Part shown: positions 10,501-21,461 of the stretch, piece by piece
Position numbering within the stretch: the first letter of the stretch is position 1
Layout: every line of letters begins with the position of its first letter
Assembly: GCA_023213395.1 (NCBI GenBank)
Contig: CM041465.1
Location: forward strand, 23,436,001 to 23,500,000
Source: Cycas panzhihuaensis
Taxonomy: Eukaryota; Cycadophyta
Reading direction: 5' to 3'
DNA: 64,000 bases
The notes under the pieces: model-generated
Told to the model about the DNA's origin: nothing
The model's input: the letters and a program-made list of their open reading frames with translations, nothing else
The model's database searches: none
Made by a program: the position numbers and the translations under genes

Positions 10501-11480
10501 CCTTCGGAGTTTGGACTCGGCAACTGTTTGTTGTCTCTGTGTGTAGCAATCTAACGTAGCAGAAGCAGTGATCGCTTTACCTCCCGCTCATCGCCTGCCG
10601 TTTGTGTACTCCACCATTTTCCAGCCTCCTCGCTTGCAATCGGCTCTCTGTCTGCCTCGGGTATTAGCATGTTATCCTCTGTTTTGCTTTATACTGGCAT
10701 GTTATCCTTTGTTTTGCTTTATACTTCGTCTTGTATTAATAGCTCTTTGCCTTCCACGGTGCTGTTTCGTTGTATTGATATCCGTTCGATAGCCCTACTG
10801 TTTCATTGTATTAATAGCCGTTCGATAGCCTTGTGCCCTTTGATCATTCACTTTTTGGCATTCATTGCCTTTGATCATTCACTTTTTGGCATTCATTGCC
10901 TTCGTTTTGCTCTCTCTACCTTCGTTTCATCCCTGCGTGTATATCTCCTTTCAGCGCCCCGTCTCCGTCTCCGTCTGGAACGGCCCTTCGTTGCGCCTCT
11001 CCGTCTCTGTGACTCTGTCTGGAACGGCCAGTCCCCGTGACTCCGTCTTCCCTGCCTCGCGGGACGTCTCTGTCTCTGTCTGGAACGACCCTTCGTTGCG
11101 CATCCCCGTGACTCCCTCTTCCCTGCGGGGCCCTTCTTGCCGTCTCGGGCTTTGCACCAAGCCAGGCCCGCGCCCTATATTCATTATTATGGCTTTGGCT
11201 TTGTATAAGCCCGCCGCCACCCCCTTATATTTAACTGCTAGCCCGGCTTTGGGTTATGGCTTTGTATTCGTTTATTGCGCCATACGGGTGTTTATATATA
11301 TATATATTACGGCTTTGTATTCATTTACGTGTGTTTCTATATATATTATTGGTTTGTATACATCCATTATGTCTTCTTCCCGTCATTGTTACGGCTGCAG
11401 CTTTGTATACATCCATTGCGTCTTTGAGCCATGTATGTTTTGTTATTATATGCGTTTGCATTTGGGTATAAGTTGTTGAC
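10501..11480 (+). other. GC- and CpG-richer island within the leader
   Basis: Base composition shifts sharply to about half GC, with many CpGs, inside an otherwise AT-rich leader. Short tandem duplications are present: a ~30-bp unit (GCATGTTATCC...TTTATACTG) twice at about 10668-10727, a ~31-bp unit (TTTGATCATTCACTTTTTGG) twice at about 10838-10900, and a GTCTCTGTCTGGAACGG-type unit three times at about 10965-11100. Long but featureless ORFs arise here on both strands. It may be a captured host fragment or an element-specific packaging region; neither is shown. Confidence 0.5.
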
Positions 11481-13136
11481 TTGCTGAGATTTGATCATTT
11501 CGTTTACATTTATTGACTTGGTATTATTGACTTGGTATTAGCGCTTTGTTTCTATTTCTGTCATTGTTATTTGGCTTCAATACATATTGCCGATTACATT
11601 TATTGACTTGCGCTTTCCGTCATTGTTATTTAGCTTCAATCCGTTATTAAGGTTTTTAAAAAATAAAAAAAATAAAATTTAATTAATAATCTCTTGAGAT
11701 CCCAGTGTGAATCCTTTAAAGTTTATTTTTTGTGACCTTTTAACTCGACGAGCAAGTTCACCCTTTTGGCATCGGAGGTGTTTATTGTCTGATTGATCTT
11801 GGGTTCAATCTCGGCTCAGTACATCTTCAGACACGTTTTTTAAGAAGTGTTTTTAATTTTAAACTTTATTTTTTTCAAAATTTTATTTTTTCATAGAGTT
11901 ATTAGCGCTTTTGTAGCCATAACTTCTCTCTAGCTTATCGGTTTCAGACGAAACCTACCCCAATAGATCAGAAATTTTCTGTACACTAATTTTGACTGGT
12001 CATAAGACCAATTTGGTGCCAATTTGACCTTGTTTCGACCATTTTAACATTAGTCTTTCAAAATTTCAGCAATTTTCGCATTTTTAATAAAATCGTTTTT
12101 AGAACTGGCTGTCATTTATTTCTGGTAAACTGGTTTTTACCCAAATTTCCTCCATAGTGATCTACGTTGTATAGAATTTAATACCCACTTTTTACTTCAA
12201 TTTTTGAGTTCACCTTCATTAATATTTTAATCGCTGAAATAAGGAATTTAGTTGTTTTTTGCATGTTTTATAATATTCTCCATAAAGACACTTGTTACAT
12301 TTTTCACTATAACTTTTGTATTTTTTATCAGATTTCAATTCCGTCAGCTTCGTTGGGAAGCTGACTCATTTCTCTTAATTTTGACATATTTTTCTATATA
12401 TTTTGACACATTTTTCTTATATTTCAAATCAGTCAAAGTTGAGGTATCGTATTGCCCTAAATCTACTGCTTTTTATACCTGTTTAATATATTTTTCAAAA
12501 ATTTTCAATTGGAAGAACATTGATTACTTCATAAATAATATTTGATCCTTTGTTCAACTTTTTCTAAAGGTTAATTAGTAATTTTATGCAAATTTTGACT
12601 ACCCTGCTCATGTTAGGCTCCGTAAGGAGGTCCATACCTTTGCCTCATTCAAATCATAATTTATTGGTACCCATTTTCAAAACCGTTTATTTCATTGGAT
12701 TCACACATTGTTAATCTACATATTGGTAAAATCTTAAGTTATTCTGACATTATTCAATATAGTTTTCAAGCTGTTAAAGTTGAGCATATATGTACATCCT
12801 AATAAGCTTGTCTTCTTTCAAAATTTTTAAGAAAATTCTAGTTCATATCTCATTATTTACTCAAGGTTTCTGCTTGATCTTTCTACAAGCATTTTAAGTT
12901 GTTTTGAACCAACATTTGTTCATAAGGATATATATATTTTTCTCAAAGAAAAGTTATTTTTATACAAAAAGGAAGTTTTTTATTGAATATTTACATTTCC
13001 TCATTTGAGAAATTGGCATTTTTTGAAAACTCTTTATTCTCAAAAGTTTGTTTCAAGTTTTGCATAAGTGAAAAGAATTTTTTAAGTTTGCTTTCAAACG
13101 TATCATTATTTTCTTATTGATCACATTGCTTTCAAA
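11481..13136 (+). other. Leader of non-autonomous element, last part
   Basis: AT-rich, mostly T-rich sequence without long ORFs or recognisable domains, ending at the gag-like start codon at 13137. A 97-codon Phe-rich frame at 12252-12545 follows base composition and has no motif. Confidence 0.5.
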
Positions 13137-13817
13137 ATGGCACAATTCCCCATTTTTTATGGCCATAACTTTTCATTATGGTTTGACACCATGCAAACTT
13201 ACTTTATTGAACATGATCTTTTAAAGTATTTACAACATGAATGTGACCTTAGCATTAAAGAAAATTTTAGGAAAGATAATGAAGTTTTAGGTTTATTATT
13301 TTGCGCTATGACTGATGATGTTTTTTCACTAGTTTCTGAATTGACAACATCTAAGCCTGTTTGGGATTTATTGATTTCTATTTATGGGGGAGATACTCCC
13401 AATGTATTTAATGAAATTTTTGATGAGCATGTGAGACAGATAACAGAACAGGTAGATCATGACGACAACACCCATAAGGATTCAGATCAAATGCAGGATC
13501 ACCTTGTTGCACAAGGATTTGATCCTCCATTTGAGGGGGAGCAGCATGAAGACGAATCTTATGACATAACGAAGAATGAACCTGATGATATGACAACTGT
13601 TCAAAGCATAAAGATTACAAAAGTTCAAGTTCAAAGCATTCCTAATGTTCCAGTTGACAAAGTCCAAATTACAGCTATTCATCTACATTTGCATCAAGTT
13701 TCATCTACCTATAGTTTTCCTACATCATTCTATGATAAAGAGATATATGCGACTATAAGGGTGAGAAGAGTTGATAAAGATCAAGATCAAAATTTCAAAG
13801 TCATTTTCAAGTACTAG
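13137..13817 (+). CDS. Gag-like ORF (copia gag N-terminal domain)
   Basis: An uninterrupted 226-codon ORF. Residues about 3-90 match the N-terminus and UBN2-type core of copia gag: PIFYGHNFSLWFDTMQTYF, then RKDNEVLGLLFCAMTDDVF, then PVWDLLISIYGG. The rest is acidic and hydrophilic (repeated D, E, Q, H) without a zinc knuckle and does not look like protease. A copia gag usually runs on to a zinc knuckle, so this is a truncated gag fused to unrelated or diverged sequence. It starts at the first ATG after the leader and ends 43 bp before the polypurine tract. It presumably contributes to particles made by a partner element. It is the only gag-like frame in the window with no stop. Confidence 0.75.
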   Translation: MAQFPIFYGHNFSLWFDTMQTYFIEHDLLKYLQHECDLSIKENFRKDNEVLGLLFCAMTDDVFSLVSELTTSKPVWDLLISIYGGDTPNVFNEIFDEHVRQITEQVDHDDNTHKDSDQMQDHLVAQGFDPPFEGEQHEDESYDITKNEPDDMTTVQSIKITKVQVQSIPNVPVDKVQITAIHLHLHQVSSTYSFPTSFYDKEIYATIRVRRVDKDQDQNFKVIFKY

Positions 13818-13860
13818 TTCCATAAGTTCAAGGAAAAGATACAAGTATTCGTGCTGACAT

Positions 13861-13872
13861 TAAGGGGGAGAA
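13861..13872 (+). other. Polypurine tract of non-autonomous element
   Basis: TAAGGGGGAGAA sits immediately before the 3' LTR start at 13873, the standard plus-strand primer position in copia elements. Confidence 0.8.
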
Positions 13873-14374
13873 TGTTGGAGTGTAATATCATCACTCAACT
13901 CCCTCTTACCTACCAGGATTGTGCACCTCAATTTAGACATGTGATGCTCAACATGTCAAGGTAAGTTAAGGTAAGTTGAGTTAGTTTCATTTGAGTTAAG
14001 TTAGTATTATTTTATTATTAATTTGAATTTAGGGGTTGAGGAGTTTCCCTCCTCCCCCAAACTATAAATGTTAAGGGGTGTACAACCCTAGTGTCTTTAG
14101 ACACCGCCTACTTTTGAGGAGATTTGTAATGCTCATTCTACTACAATGGATTGAACAACAAGGCTTTCATGTGGTTATGCTATTGTAATGGTGATACACT
14201 GATGTATTGATTCAATATTGGTTTATAGTTATTTGATATATGTTCTGACCTGTTCTCCTTGCTAGTATATTTTCCTTCATTTGGTATCAGAGCATAGTCT
14301 TGCTATTATTGTTTCTTGCAAATATTATTCTTAACATGGTATCAGAGCATAGTCTTGCTATTATTATTTTTAAC
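13873..14374 (+). repeat. 3' LTR of non-autonomous element
   Basis: 502 bp matching 8750-9252 with about 13 substitutions. It ends TTTTTAAC at 14374, where the partner reads TTTCTAACA, so the last base is mutated or was lost at the junction. Internal primer-site copies lie at 14282-14293 and 14337-14348. Confidence 0.85.
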
Positions 14375-15170
14375 GATCGCTCGTCGATGGTTCGAGTTCA
14401 AAGATGGGATGAATTTTTTTTTTTTCAAAATGTAAGGTGACTTACAGTATGAACTTGGAATATGTATACTAAAGTATCTTACCAACCACTAGACAAGGTG
14501 TGCTTGGTCTTATAGGTCTGCCAATAAATTGTAGAAGTTTGGGGCAAGTAGCTTCGTGGCGCTAACTGCTAACCACTGTACTACAAGACTTCAGTGGTCG
14601 ATAGTTACCTATGCTAAGAAAGGATTGGGACCTAAAGGGGTCCTCCTATATACCTAAAGGTATATGGATGCACACTTCCGTAGCCAGGTTCTGTCTAGGG
14701 CTTAGCTCAAGAGTGTTACTCTAATCTCTTATGCAAAGGGCTGGAGGGCTACTATATGCTTAGCTAGAACTACAGATCCATACGATATTTAAAGACCCCC
14801 GGTACAGAGTCTCTACCTAATTACTTGGGTAGCTACCCAGCGGTGTTATCTACATGGGAAAGGAGATGGGAGGGAGAAAGGGTAGCCGCCCAACGATGTT
14901 ATCTATCCTTTAGATATAATTCAATGCAGAAATTGAAATATAGAAATGAAATTAAAATCAAATAAAAGACAAAGGATAAAGTACTAGCATTACCTGGGAA
15001 AAGAATTTCCTTTTTCTCCCAACTCTTGGACTGTCCCGGTATCATTCCTCAATCTCTGTGGAGAGAGTACTAAGTGAAGGTCTTTCCTTGATCTCTACTA
15101 GAGAGAGTACTTGATCTTACAGGGAAAAAAAAAGTTCTAATCTTTTGGGTAGCTTCCCACGATCGTGACG
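14375..15170 (-). other. Leader of outer chromovirus (LTR-proximal part)
   Basis: Non-coding sequence between the inserted element and the primer site of the outer chromovirus, read on the minus strand. It contains inexact internal duplications such as GGTAGC(T/C)(A/G)CCCA followed by GTTATCTA (about 14829 and 14881) and GAGAGAGTACT (about 15060 and 15100). No ORF has support. Confidence 0.55.
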
Positions 15171-15184
15171 CAGATCTGATACCA
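15171..15184 (-). other. Primer-binding site of outer chromovirus
   Basis: On the minus strand this reads TGGTATCAGATCTG, two bases after the 5' LTR end. The first ten bases match the initiator tRNA-Met primer site used by many plant elements. Confidence 0.8.
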
Positions 15185-15186
15185 CT

Positions 15187-15557
15187 TGAGACGTTTCTTC
15201 TCACCAGCACTCTTGAGATAGCAGAAAATTGACAATTGCAACAATGTTTTCTTATCCAATAAAGCAAACAAATTAACCAAGAGTTTCACAGGAACAACAG
15301 AGCGCTAAATGATCGCCAAAGATAGAATGTACTGCAACACAATATTTATAAAATGTTCTATCAAGATAACCATCATTTACAATTTATGACCCTTATATAG
15401 ACAAAAGAGTATCTTATACATGTAATCCTATTGGCGGCCTAAGCGGCCTTACATTCTATTAGACGGTAGCGACCATACATACCATTGGCCCGCTAGACAG
15501 CACATGCATAAAGTTCCATAGTGGTTTACATAACTTAGCCAGATAAGTTATGTAACA
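15187..15557 (-). repeat. 5' LTR of outer chromovirus
   Basis: 371 bp. On the minus strand it runs from TGTTACATAAC to CGTCTCA. It is followed on the plus strand by GATAT (15558-15562), the second half of the target duplication. Many differences from 608-978 are transitions. Confidence 0.88.
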
Positions 15558-15562
15558 GATAT
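15558..15562. repeat. Target site duplication GATAT (right)
   Basis: Identical to 603-607 and adjacent to the right LTR. Confidence 0.85.
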
Positions 15563-16223
15563 TCACTTGTCTAATTTGATTATATATTATGCTAGGTTAT
15601 ATTTATAGTTAAAGACTATTAAAATTTAATGATGATAATTTTGACAATGAAAAAGGTTTTGATATATAATATGATATTACTAGATTTGTTCTAGGCATTT
15701 TTCCCCCAATGTCTTTAAATTTTAAATCTGAAAGATATATTATATTATAGTTGACTAATAGAAGGGTGTTCCATTACACATCTTATTTTTGCATCCATAT
15801 CAAAATATTAGTTAAGTTTTATGTTTAATAAGGGGAATTGCTTTAAAATTTTATGAATGTGAAAAATAAATCTATGAAAGTAAGTCATTATGAGATGTAA
15901 TCTGAGTGGTGAAAGGAAATCACTTCCACCTAGTTGATGAGGGTTTAAATCTTATGTGGATCATACTAAGTCTATAGGATAATCAACTAGCATTACAAAT
16001 GTTACAAACCTAATACATAATTAATTAATAACTAAAAGATATAATGTAAGGTCTTGCCTTCTTTAATGGATACTAAAATGTATATAAATATATGCGCTAC
16101 ATTGTATCGACATTCATTCATCTTTTAATAAAATATATTTCTCTAGCAATTAATATTCTCATGTCTTCATACATGTACCTCTAAGTTAAGAATGTATGTT
16201 TATAATACATGGTGTTAGAGCAG
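15563..16223 (+). repeat. Possible old copia-type LTR with primer site
   Basis: The stretch ends ...TTTATAATACA followed by TGGTGTTAGAGCAG at 16210-16223, a two-base variant of the initiator-Met primer site. A TATATAAATATATG box (about 16080) and AATAAAATA (about 16126) lie upstream, as in an LTR promoter and poly-A region. No partner LTR is in the window and the left end cannot be set, so this is tentative. Confidence 0.35.
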
Positions 16224-17689
16224 ATACTTTTAGCCACCTTGAGCAATAATTTAGAGAATAATATGGATTAATAAAATTCAAGATGTAGGCTACCCTAATT
16301 ATTGTTAAAGCCTATTTGTCTACATTTTGTCCTACCTCCATTTGGCTTCCTAGTTCCATTTATCAAACCATTTCCTTTTTTAATTCTTTTACATCTCTAT
16401 CTTTATCTTTTATTAATGAACTTTTCTTGTTATACCTCTCTTTATTCATTAGTTTCTTTTCAAGATTTTAATCCCACTCTTTATTTTTTATGATTGCTTT
16501 AATTAGATTAGATTCACTCTTCTTCATCTTTACCCATCTTATGTATTTTAATATCTTCTCTATGATTTTTTTTGGTCATCTTAAATTTATATTAGTGTCC
16601 TCATTTCCCTCCTAATTAGTGTTTATTAGTACAATCAACCTTGTCTTACTAGTTTTGTTTCTATTAGTATTTGCCTTATCAAATTTCAAGGTTATATCTA
16701 TCATTAAACATCATACTCGTGATGAATCACCCCTTTGTAAGTTTCATATATCTTAGCATCCATGTTTACAATGAATTAACCCTCCATAGGTGTGGTGTGT
16801 TTTAAACTAGTGGCATTTATTCATCTCTATCGAAATAAAGTATCCAGCATCATACTTTTGCTTAGTGTTTCAAAATAGACATAACAAAACTTTATTAATT
16901 CCTTTAATTTTTGTGCTAATAAGCTATTTGGCATGATACTCATGGTGGCATTACTATCATATTGTTTGACATCATACTCATGGTGGTAAGAACAAAACAT
17001 TATTCAATCCTTATAGTCATTGGTTTGAATAAATAAAAAATAAGATATTCCTTATTATAAAAAGAATATTCTTAAAATTTAAAATTTAAATTCTATACAT
17101 CATTTTGAACTACTTATTTTACACTTTGTAACTCAAGTTTTACTTAGCATAAATCAACTCAAAATCCTTGTTGAGTGTCCCATTTAACTAGAATATGATA
17201 AGAACTTATGAGGACATAGATTAAAAGCTTGTTTCTCCACCTCTTTAACAATTCTACATTCTATTCAATGCTAATACACATCATACACTTGTCATAAATA
17301 CATGTTTCTAAAAATAATATTATTAAAATAAATATATTCTTTCACAGGAATATTCTATCTCATTTGAAAAATTAAAATTTCTCTATTAAATATTGAATTT
17401 CCTTTACCACCATTAATTTTCCATCTACTTAGCATGTATTATTCTAATCAAACTTACCCACTAATTTTTTTAGCCCATAAGTTCCTAGTGAATATGATTA
17501 AATCCCACTACTATGTTCTTTCGGTACCCTCACATTTATGTGGCCCTACTTCACCTAATTGATAGTCTTCACAAAATTAGTAGTTATTAATAACCCTTCA
17601 ACCCACCTATTAAGATATCATAAATTACAAAAAAAATGTAAATAATCTATTACATTTAAGCAAGTTATTTTGAGCTTATTTTGCCAGTA
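16224..17689. other. AT-rich sequence, no gene seen
   Basis: Long T-rich and A-rich stretches. A GGCATGATACTCATGGTGG-type phrase occurs twice (about 16931 and 16970). The 63-codon Leu/Phe-rich frame at 16302-16493 has no motif. It may be the decayed interior of the possible copia element before it, but no domain supports that. Confidence 0.45.
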
Positions 17690-17990
17690 ATCTATTTCCT
17701 GCCTGCTGGGAATAGATTAAGAGATTATTGCACAGGTAAAGTTTAGGTATATATATTATATCTTATACATTTTATTACATTTTCTACAGTCATCATTTTA
17801 TGTAATGTTTATGTGGTTGCCTAAATGCTTTGTTGATTAGTTTGTTTGGCTTGTCTATGTATGCTTCTTGCCTATGACAACCAAGACTTTGGTCCAATGG
17901 CATTATTGAGCTCCCATAGTGATCTCCTAGTTGGAAAGAGGTGCCTCACATGCTCTCATAGCTCAGTTTTGGATGAGTTCTAGCTCATTT
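17690..17990 (+). repeat. Diverged direct repeat, copy 1 (partner 22680-22920)
   Basis: This segment and 22680-22920 share an ordered series of similar phrases: CTGGGAATA / TTGGGAATA, CACAGGTAAAG / CTCAGGTAAGC, TTAGGTATA / ATAGGTATA, GCCTATGA, and GACTTTGGTCCAATGGCATT / ATGGTCTTATTGCATT with AGCTCC. Identity is roughly two-thirds by eye. I cannot name the family. Confidence 0.45.
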
Positions 17991-17999
17991 ATACTCCCT

Positions 18000-20100
18000 A
18001 ATTACATCTTCTGATAGGGTTCATTTTGGCCTTAGAGGTACAAGCTTGTAGTGGCGTTCTAATTCCAAATAAAGATGGATGCTACCAAAGTAAGAGAATG
18101 CATACAAAAAGACCAAAACAAGCATGTAAAATAAGATGTAATCCTTTCCTATCTATCCCCTTGCCCCTTTTTTTCTCTTTTCAATGAATGCAATAAATAC
18201 TATGAGTATGAGAGGGGAAAAAGAAAGGTCTGGCGCAAGGTATTGCCTTATGCAGATACATCTCTTCTTTTGGTAGGAGGAGGATTAAGGAGGTAAACGT
18301 CTCCTAAAAGTAAATGCAACAATGATATGATTCCTTTATTCATTTCCTTCCCATTATAATATATAACAAAAAGGAAAAGAAGCTTATAATGAGAATCTTT
18401 TAATTCTTTCTCTTTTTTTCCTTTTTAAAATGAAAAGCTAGGAAAGGGGAAATGAAAGGAGAAGAGAGGGGTGTGTAAGAAGGTGTGCACCTAGTTGTGG
18501 CAGTTGGTGCCACGCACATTGCGCTCCTTTGTTGCCACTCTCTACACCACATTTTTACAACTTGCTTCCGCTTCTATTTTCATTCCTTACTATGAAAGTT
18601 ATTGAAGATAGAGAGAGGGACTTCTTCACCTTCCCCTATCCTCCAAACAGGGCTTACTTACCGTCCCCAATCAAATCCATAAAGCAAGACCCAAAAGAAT
18701 GTAAAGAAAGTGGAAACAAGAATAAACAAAAATGAAATGTTACTATTTCACGATTTGTTACTTAGACTACGAAATGGCCTCCAACCTGTAACACAAAAAA
18801 AGTAAGTCCTCCAATAAGCAAGATATATGCATATATGTATGTTCTTAGTATACAAGGTTAATAAGTGAGTGTGTAAGTAAATAAGGAACAAACATAAGAT
18901 TATATATTTTATACTCAACCAATTTTAATGAGTATGTGGGTGTGTAACAACCATATCATGCAAATGGAGGGAAAGAAACAGGTGTTGCCTCAGGATGGCA
19001 AGCTCTTCTGAATGGTGGATGACCCTCACAAGCTATAAGTAGCTTATTTGGCTAGGGTTTAGAAGCAAAAATAGAGTTAATATTTCATATGCATGGGCCT
19101 CACACCAAACCAAACCCTAAAGCTAGTAAAGGAGTGCAAGGAGATGTGACATACAACATTGAGAGGGGGGTTGCCTAAGTGAGAGGCATCTTTAGGAGTT
19201 AGAACTCTAGCCTATGAGCCTCTTCATAAACTCTCCTAGCTTGGTTTGGCCTCCTTGTTTTCCAAAATTTGGAGGATTTAGAACGGGAAGAGGATAACAA
19301 TTGTGCAAGGAGGTATTTCCCCCTTATACAAGGTAAAATATGGCTTGAAACACAATCACAAAGCTAGTCCAAGCATGAATCTAGGATCTTATGACTAAAA
19401 TAGCAAAGAATAAACCATGAGATTTCTATAAAAGGAGGACCAAAGAAAATAGGTTTACCATGCAAAGTATTGTCCCAAAGTGTAGAATAGGGTTGGAAGG
19501 GTTGAAACCCTCATTTAATAAAGACAAGTAAGGGGATCCTTGGTCATCTCTTGGAGAAAAGCTTTCCTTGCTTAGCTTGGGCTACTCTTGGTTGTCCTTT
19601 CCTTACTTATGGAGGAGAAACCTGCAAATTTTGAGTATGGGAAGAGAAATAGAAAGTTTGAGAAGGAAGAAGAGTCATTTTCCTACAAAACAAGATTTTT
19701 TCTTTGGTGCAATAGAAGAAGGATGAAAATGATTTATTTATGATCCATATGAATTTGAATTCTATGGTTTTTTTTTCTTTGGAGAGGCCTCAGGGCTGTT
19801 AGGGCTCAACTTAGGCAAGTCCCAAGGTAGGGGACGTGCTGTACGGAGATAATGATCAAGATTAGTTATTTTTGGCTGTGACAAAGCACATAACAATCAC
19901 ACCATAAACTTATTCACAACACCACTAATATATTAGCTATACGTAACAATTAACATGAGGCAGATAGAAATGTTAGTGGAGCAACAACAAAAACATAAAA
20001 TAATTTAAAAAATTAGTGGAAGAGTGGGAAAAAGAGGAGTATGCCATGACGGGGACCTGAGACTACTCCCTAGAGGTCTATATACTAATCTAAGACCATT
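18000..20100 (-). repeat. LTR of Tat-type element G (ends approximate)
   Basis: In the same strand sense it shares phrases with the inverted Tat LTR at 48352-49690, for example GGAGTTAGAACTCTAGCC (about 19196 and 48790) and an AAACCTGCAAATT / AGACCTACAAATT block followed by purine-rich sequence. Order is preserved. It is therefore probably the 3' LTR of the minus-strand element whose extra RNase H lies at 21462-21683. Neither LTR end is defined; both limits could be off by about 200 bp. Confidence 0.5.
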
Positions 20101-21461
20101 CTACATGCCGATAACTTGCAGAAACATGTGATAAAGTCACCTAATAGGGCCAGAACCTTAAAGAAGGGGCAATAATAGATTGCCAAGATGAAAAAAGGTG
20201 CTAGTTAACGAATCCTAGTGAGGTATAAGGAATAACCAAGTAACGAGCAAGTAATGAGAAGACACCTATCCACTAGAACTCTCCATAAACCACCTAAGAT
20301 AGATCAAGGGATAGGTGAGGTAGAGGGAAAACAAGATAGGTATAATGAAGTAGATCAAGATGTGCATTAATCAAGCTACAGAGGCCTCAAGAGTACCTAT
20401 AACTAAGAGAGAGATCACCTGGGAGCTATTATGCCATTGGACCAGAGTCTTAGTCATTATAGGTAAATGTCAAGCACATGCAAGATGATCAAGCAACCCA
20501 ATCAAGCAGTCCAACAATCATACCAACATCATATATCCAAATAACTATAAGAATATGATAGAGTACAAGGGAAAGAATATATACCTAACTACACATGTGT
20601 GATAGTGATCTAATCCATTCTTAATAACCAAGAAACACTAACCCCTTGGCAATAGAACCTCGTCGCTCAGAAGCATCAAACGATGGTGAATGTTATCAAC
20701 ACAATCTCATCAGTAGTGATGTATAAAACCCATATGTTGGTAACTAAGATGGGTGGGAAATGCCATGGCATATCATATGGATGGGAGGCGTATACCTAGG
20801 GTGAGGAGGAGGAGGCATAGCTCAATCAATTCTTGGGGTACGGAGTCCTAGACCCAAGACATACATGGGATGAGAGAAGGTTGATCTAGGGGTTGTCGAT
20901 GGTAACACCTAGGCAGGTTGCATGACCTTAAGAACCAAAATGGGATTCGAATCCCTACAAAGCTAAAAAGTAGTAGAAGAGGGAAGAGGATGGAGCATGC
21001 CCATCACCTTCACATATAAGATAAATGTAGTATCAATGTAATCTAGAAACAATATGAACATAATCCAAATAGTTGTAAATATCATTAAAAACATATAAAA
21101 GTTATACCATAGATGGTACAGGTGTTAAGTAAAGAAACAAGCCTATGGTCACCATAGTTTAACCTCATCAGTGGCCTATTTTTAGAGGTGTGAGGATAGT
21201 CACAATAAAGAATGGATGATGATCCAAAAATCTATGTGAGGAGCTAACTTGTTAGGTTACCCAGGAAGGATCATTTCAGAGAGGAAGATGATGCTTGAGA
21301 ATGAGATGAACTAGGCTATCCACTTTGGCATTTTAGTTACAAGGAATATTTTGAATGTCTACCATGGAGAAGGAAGATAGAAGTGACCTAGTAGTCAAAG
21401 AAAGAGACCTTAATCAGGGACAAAGGACTCAATTAACCTAAGTCAACTGTGATACAATGAC
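20100..21461 (-). other. Post-integrase 3' region of Tat element G
   Basis: Non-coding sequence between the presumed LTR and the extra RNase H. It contains an ACCATAGTTTAACCTCATC motif (about 21150) like those repeated in element B at 26900-27300, which supports kinship. No ORF is supported. Confidence 0.45.

Larger units (their letters stand above)
8750..14374 (+). mobile_element. Non-autonomous copia-type element with gag-like ORF only
   Basis: A 5.6-kb plus-strand element with LTRs at 8750-9252 and 13873-14374 that differ by about 13 substitutions (roughly 2.6%). It has an initiator-Met primer site at 9253, a polypurine tract at 13861-13872, and a single ORF (13137-13817) resembling the copia gag N-terminus. 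There is no protease, integrase, RT or RNase H. This fits the class called terminal-repeat elements with a gag domain (TR-GAG), which would depend on proteins from a relative. A ~3.9-kb leader separates primer site and ORF. It sits inside the leader of the outer chromovirus. The target duplication is unclear: ATCTG precedes it and ATCGC or GATCG follows, depending on where the end is set. Confidence 0.82.
608..15557 (-). mobile_element. Outer Ty3/gypsy chromovirus, nested and deleted
   Basis: A minus-strand LTR retrotransposon bounded by two 371-bp LTRs and a perfect 5-bp target duplication. Read on the minus strand the order is 5' LTR (15557-15187), initiator-Met primer site, leader, gag, zinc knuckle, a deletion, the integrase C-terminus with chromodomain, polypurine tract and 3' LTR (978-608). 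The LTRs differ at roughly 45 of 371 positions by eye (about 12%), so this is the oldest well-bounded insertion here. Protease, RT, RNase H and the integrase core are missing, leaving under 300 bp between the gag linker and the integrase tail. Two plus-strand elements interrupt it, at 1995-7280 and 8750-14374. The chromodomain and primer site place it among plant chromoviruses; assignment to the Tekay/Reina side is inference. Confidence 0.88.

Noticed and set aside
10865-11479. 204-codon plus-strand ORF in the leader of the non-autonomous element
   Set aside because: It lies in the GC-richer repeated block, is rich in Ser, Arg, Pro and aromatic residues from short tandem repeats, and has no domain. 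ORFs of similar quality occur on the opposite strand.
16302-16493. 63-codon Leu/Phe-rich ORF that might be a gag start after a primer-like site
   Set aside because: No gag motif, and composition alone explains it.
20755-20782. ATGCCATGGCAT and CATAT-C-ATATG palindromes in element G; also CCTACTAGTAGG at 21812-21823
   Set aside because: Palindromes of 11-12 bp are expected several times by chance in 64 kb, and here there is no shared loop or repeated unit as in element B.
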